This document shows, in pieces, positions 60,238 through 64,000 of a DNA stretch of 64,000 bases (within the stretch, counting starts at the first letter, position 1; each line of letters begins with the position of its first letter). The DNA comes from Aquilaria yunnanensis (taxonomy: Eukaryota; Streptophyta; Magnoliopsida; Malvales; Thymelaeaceae), in the NCBI GenBank assembly GCA_039654915.1, contig CM077594.1:89356893-89420892 (forward strand), in the 5' to 3' direction. The translations under genes were made by a program, and so were the position numbers. The notes beneath the pieces are model-generated. The model was not told the DNA's origin, did no database searches, and saw only the letters and a list, made by a program, of their open reading frames with translations.

Positions 60238-61513
60238 GGGTAAAATCTATATTTAGTCCCCCAACTTTAAGAGTCGTTCTACTGTGGTCCCTTAACTTTA
60301 AAAGTGACTCTTAAAGTCCCCTAATTCAATTAATGCATCCTATTTTGGTCATTACCGTTAGTTTTACCGTTATTTCGGATGGAAATTGCCTACATAGTGA
60401 CTATACTGCCACGTGGCTGCCCTTTTCATGACAGGAAGTGGCTAAACTAAAACAAAAAAAAAAAACAAATATTAGGCTAAAATAACACAAATGCATAATC
60501 CAAAGGTCCTAAGGCATAGTTTAACCCAAATCTTCTTCCCCAAATCAGCGCCGCCCATTCCGGCCATCCAGCCACCCACTCCACCATCCACACCACCGCC
60601 ACTTCGACGCACTTTTCATCGATACGCCGCCACCCACCTCCACAGCTCCGCCTCTCCGTTCCTCACTCCGGCCACTTTCCCTCGATTCCCTTGAAGCCTT
60701 ATATGAAGGGGATGAACGTTTGGCTCTTTGTCCACAATTAGCAGGTTCCGATTAAGATTAAGCCTCATCGGACATTTCAGAATGAGGCAAAGTGGAGATT
60801 GATTTTGCTGGGGCGGTTTTTAAAGGGAAGTTTTACGGGCCGGATGACTTCAAGGTGCTCGAGAATTTGCCTATGAGAGCTGAGATTTATGCCAAGTTGT
60901 TGAGCCACGCTCTCCATCGTGCTCCACCACAAAAATCCTGCAAAATCGCACAAAAAAACTCCTCATGTCTGGCGAAATCACCGATACCCCAAAGAACAAA
61001 TCAAATCAAAATCCCTTATCTTCGTCTGACTCTGTCTCCCATCAGCTTCACGGTGCCCCATATAACGACTGAAAAATTTGAAATTCAACACCGAGATAAA
61101 AAAAGGAAAGTGAAATTGGGAAAGATTCGACTACTAAAAAATCCTCAAAAGGGACGAAGAGATGGGAGATGGAGTGATGGCGAGATGTGTTTATGGCGGC
61201 GAACAATGAGAAATGGAAGATGAGGAAATTTGTGCTAATTACCTTTTAAGACCTGAAATTATTTGTCTGTGTTAATTCTAGCCCGAGATTTATTATTCTT
61301 TCAGTCTTGTCACTTATTATCATGAAATATGATGCCACGTGGCAATTTGGGTGCCACATAAGCAATTTCCATTAGAGATAACTTCTGAACTGACAGTTGG
61401 GACTAAAATAGGACACGGGCATTGAATTAGGAGACTTTAAAAGTCACTTTTAGAGTTAATGGACCACATTAGGATGACCCTTAAAGTTAGGGGACTAAAT
61501 TTGAATTTTACCC
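60238..61513. mobile_element. Pack-MULE-like Mutator element, 1276 bp
   Basis: Termini are GGGTAAAATCTATATTTAGT and, inverted at the right, GGGTAAAATTCAAATTTAGT, with arms of about 180 bp. The 10-bp flanks TAATCAGTCC (60228-60237) and TAATCGGTCC (61514-61523) agree in 9 of 10 positions, the expected Mutator target duplication. The middle (about 60540-61230) is clearly GC-richer than its surroundings and gene-like. One example is FAGAVFKGKFYGPDDFKVLE followed by NLPMRAEIYAKLLSHAL. There is no transposase. The source gene was not recognised. Confidence 0.85.
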
Positions 61514-61543
61514 TAATCGGTCCATTGCATTTCTCTTATAGTG

Positions 61544-62486
61544 CAGGAGATTTCCACCCCATGTCCCCATTTCATGTTCTTTTTCTTCAGAAAACTTGAA
61601 ACCTAAGTCTCATTTTCTTCAGCCCATATGTACATGCCTTGAAGCAGTATGCGAGGCTGTCCGCTGGATCTGGAGGCAAGAGGGATTACCGTACAACTGT
61701 GAGGAGAGGAATAAGAAGCAATAGACGTCAAGAAGATGGAGTGAGATCGTTGCCATGAGGGTTTTGGTTGGGTAGGAATTTACAGAGGATCGACGGAAAT
61801 TTTGGGAAGAACGGCAGGAACTGGTCTAGGGTTCTTCCAGAAAATGGGGCGAGGCGTAGTAATTATGGTTTTGATCGGATAGCTAGGAGTTTAGTGAGGA
61901 TCAAGAGAGATTTTGGGAAGAAGGGCAGGAAGTGGTTGACGAGAGAGCGGAAGGTTGATGGTGACTGCTTTTTCTCAGAGTTTAAGCTGACCAGAGATTG
62001 GAATCGTCATCTGGAGAACCAGAGAGAAACTTGGAGAAGAAGAAATGAGATTGATGGAGAGTGAGCATGCGAAGTTCGGTTTTTGTTTCGAAAAGGTGAC
62101 CGTCGGAGATGGAGAACATCAGCTGTAAAACGCTGTCGTTTCACTCGTTTTGAATTTGCTTGCAAATGTTTCAGTGGGTCTCTAACAGAACCAGCAAAAA
62201 GCGGAGCTAACCTCCACCAACTCAGTGTTTCGTGAACCAAGAACTCACGTTTCTTTTCCTGTTCCTTTGTTTTTTTTTTTTTTATAATTTTCCATTTTAA
62301 TCTGCTTTTCTTTTTGTGGGTTTTCCAATTTAATTCTGAGCAGACGTAAAAGATGCTGACAAGGCTGTTACATGACACCTAATTGGCCTAGATTACACAA
62401 TCAAAGAGATAAGATTGTAATAACTCTTTTGAAAAATTAAAGATTCAAAAATACACCTGGACTAGAAAAGAAAATACTCCAGTTCT
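61544..62486. other. No supported gene; internal direct repeat
   Basis: Two similar stretches of about 65 bp (near 61765 and 61880) share GAGATTTTGGGAAGAA-type words at a spacing of about 120 bp. An open frame across them has no ATG start and no family resemblance. A T-run lies at 62269-62283. Confidence 0.4.
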
Positions 62487-62986
62487 GGATGTAGATGACT
62501 AAAATTTAGAGTGTTTCTTGTAGAATGCTTATGCAAAACCTATTGGTTCAAGTAGTAAGGAGTTTGATGCCTTGTAAATAGAGCAAACAAAAACTATAAG
62601 AAAAACATTGTCCCTCTAAAGTGGATAAAGCCGGTTTGTTCTAGATTAGTAAGAGCTCAATTGAGACTTTCAAACACTGGAAGTCATTAACCCAGAAAAT
62701 GAGCTTCACTCTGCAATATGAAAGGTAAAAGTATCAAACAAGGTGGAGTTGTTGCATAAAAGGAGTAGTGAAGCTGTTGAGTCAAGCACTCTCCTCTCTG
62801 CCCTAAAATCCGAGAATAGCGCAACAGAAGAAATATGCTTTTTTTTTTTTTTAATATTTTACAGAGCGAATACCTGTACAGCTCAACCGCAACCAATAGC
62901 CAGAAAACTGCAAAATCTTTTTGAGTTATCTTGAAGTTCAAACACGAAGTTGCAAACCCGAATCTCATTAAGTGAAAATGGAGAGA
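62487..62986 (+). repeat. Dispersed repeat, copy B
   Basis: It is the counterpart of 31773-32077: ATGACTAAAATTTAGAGTGT, GTGAAGCTGTTGAGTCAAGC, CCCTAAAATCCGAGAATAG and CCCGAATCTCATTAAGTG occur in the same order. About 130 extra bp, including a T-run, sit before the last segment. It lies just downstream of the SERINC gene's stop codon. Confidence 0.45.
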
Positions 62987-63006
62987 ATAGAAAGGAGAAC
63001 ATAGGG

Positions 63007-63727
63007 TCATGCAGGGACTGAATCATTAATCTGTTGCATGGCCGTTCCTTGGTCCGTAACCTTTGGCTGTCTAATGACAGGTTCAATCAGTTTCCATACT
63101 GCACAACCAAGTCAGAAACATGCTTATGGTCAATGAGATGAAAGCGTTAGCCTTGAAGTTCAACATGCTTGTACATGAATTTAATTCCAAAACCTCAGAA
63201 CTGAAAAGTAATATGGAGCATCTAAGTGACTGAGTCTCTAATGGCAATTTCAGGCAGATGACTTCTACAGCAATGGAAACGAAAAATAGGCTTGTCCGTA
63301 CAGCATTGAATTTGCAACGCTTTGGTGGTTCATTTTCAAACCAACACAAACCATAATGGTACTGTAGTGGAACCCATTGCAGTCAAGTAAACGTGACGAG
63401 GGTACATTTATAAGAATTGAATTCACTTACTGTATAATGAAGCTGCGAACCACTCGTTCACTATCTTTACCCATGTGCTTGTCCACCCAACATCGATGCT
63501 CCACCTAAGTGTTTTGAAGTTAGGAGACAAAAACGAATGATATAATAGTAAACACTACATTCAGTGAATGATCTGACTTGTTCAAGCACTCACTTCCTTG
63601 CAGAGCTTCCGAGGTCCCAACTGATGAATAGCATTGCAAAATACATGGCCCCCAAGGAGAATATCAAGTGAAATAATCCATATTTATAAGGAATATCACA
63701 TTCCTGTTGTTCTTCATCTTTCTGGAA
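63007..63727 (-). CDS. SERINC (TMS1-type) membrane protein, C-terminal exons
   Basis: Three exons on the minus strand encode the last 99 residues: 63727-63594, 63504-63431 and 63098-63007. The rest of the gene lies beyond the right edge. Splice sites are canonical, with phases 2 and 1 at the two joins (AA|GTGAGT...TTAG|G and A|GTAAGT...TGCAG|TA). The protein reads CDIPYKYGLFHLIFSLGAMY, FAMLFISWDLGSSARK, WSIDVGWTSTWVKIVNEWFA and ASLYIWKLIEPVIRQPKV, then ends NDSVPA. The stretch Y-GLFHLIF-LGAMYFAMLFI-W and the WTSTWVKIVNEW motif define the last two membrane segments of the serine-incorporator family. These are multi-pass membrane proteins linked to phospholipid and sphingolipid metabolism. No single exon exceeds 45 codons, so the gene is easily missed. 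The segment 63728-64000 appears to be intron. Confidence 0.93.
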
Positions 63728-64000
63728 CTGCAGATTAGAACCAGTTATGCCATATTGAAATAGACACTGTTACCAGTAATCTCCAGTCTTCAATCTGTAT
63801 TACAGCTAGAGCTGTAAAACCTTCAAAATCCATTTATTACTTTCACCATGTTCATTTGAATAAGAATTCAATATCCAAGGCATCTCACAGAACATTTTGA
63901 TCGTCCGTGGCTAAAAATGGCATAATTATTGATAACAGTTCTTAGTTTAAGCTTTGTGACTAACCAGATTCAACCTATAACTATTGATTTCATGCCTACC

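Larger units (their letters stand above)
53396..61543. mobile_element. Large CACTA-like element with long inverted arms (left end lost)
   Basis: The region 53396-53700 is repeated inverted at about 59880-60213. Shared words include TGGTGGGGCTCAC against its inverse GTGAGGCCCACC, and TAATAAAAAATTATT with AGTCGCT/AGTGACT motifs alongside, plus a GAGACAGT block. The right end appears at 61543: TTCTCTTATAGTG reads CACTATAAGAGAA inverted, close to the plant CACTA terminus. The matching left terminus is not present next to LTR 3. The interior (53700-59880) is AT-rich and has no transposase. A TRIM (58448-58964) and a Pack-MULE (60238-61513) are nested in it. Without the MULE the element spans about 6.9 kb. 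Confidence 0.6.

Noticed and set aside
60491..60694. Proline-rich 67-residue protein as an independent gene
   Set aside because: It lies wholly inside the Pack-MULE and is more likely a piece of captured sequence.
61768..62064. Arg-rich 98-codon frame
   Set aside because: Its first codon is TTG, it spans an internal direct repeat and it has no family resemblance.
1..64000. CRISPR arrays, bacterial operons or organelle inserts
   Set aside because: No spaced identical repeats, ribosome-binding sites or organelle gene sequence were seen.

Overview
The window looks like nuclear DNA of a flowering plant, most likely a eudicot. It is AT-rich. Its protein genes are GC-richer islands, most of them split by short GT-AG introns. 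Their products belong to plant families: class A GATA factor, GT14 glucuronosyltransferase, dirigent protein, CC-NB-ARC NLR, plant beta-xylosidase and CIPK. The space between them is filled with plant transposons. I cannot name the species. There is no sign of bacterial, organelle or CRISPR content. Layout: 1-12.8 kb is gene-free repeat DNA, including a decayed 3.4 kb hAT element (6381-9765) with two nested Stowaway MITEs. 12.9-19.0 kb is the densest gene cluster: a GATA factor (minus) and a NifU-fold protein (plus) share a 615-bp divergent promoter, and the NifU-fold gene converges on a GT14 glycosyltransferase (minus). 19.4-28.5 kb is repeats: Stowaway MITEs, a 2.5 kb Helitron (19817-22356), a minisatellite, a CIPK pseudogene and LTR-like debris. 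29.1-31.6 kb holds hydroxyethylthiazole kinase (plus, thiamine salvage) and a dirigent protein (minus), convergent. 31.7-39.4 kb is repeats, including a small CACTA element set between two inward-pointing tRNA-like heads. 39.4-43.8 kb is a complete 4.3 kb CACTA transposon carrying a broken NLR resistance-gene copy. 44.2-46.9 kb is a five-exon GH3 beta-xylosidase. 47-61.5 kb is retrotransposon remnants, a tandem copia-like array, and a large CACTA-like element with a TRIM and a Pack-MULE nested in it. 63.0-64.0 kb holds the last three exons of a serine-incorporator (SERINC) membrane protein gene that runs off the right edge. The seven intact genes are ordinary, mostly single-copy functions with no visible shared pathway. 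Loose links are the cell wall (GT14, dirigent, beta-xylosidase) and plastid or cofactor metabolism (NifU-fold protein, thiazole kinase). The unusual content lies in the mobile elements, several of which can be delimited to the base by terminal repeats and target-site duplications. Two of them carry gene-derived sequence.
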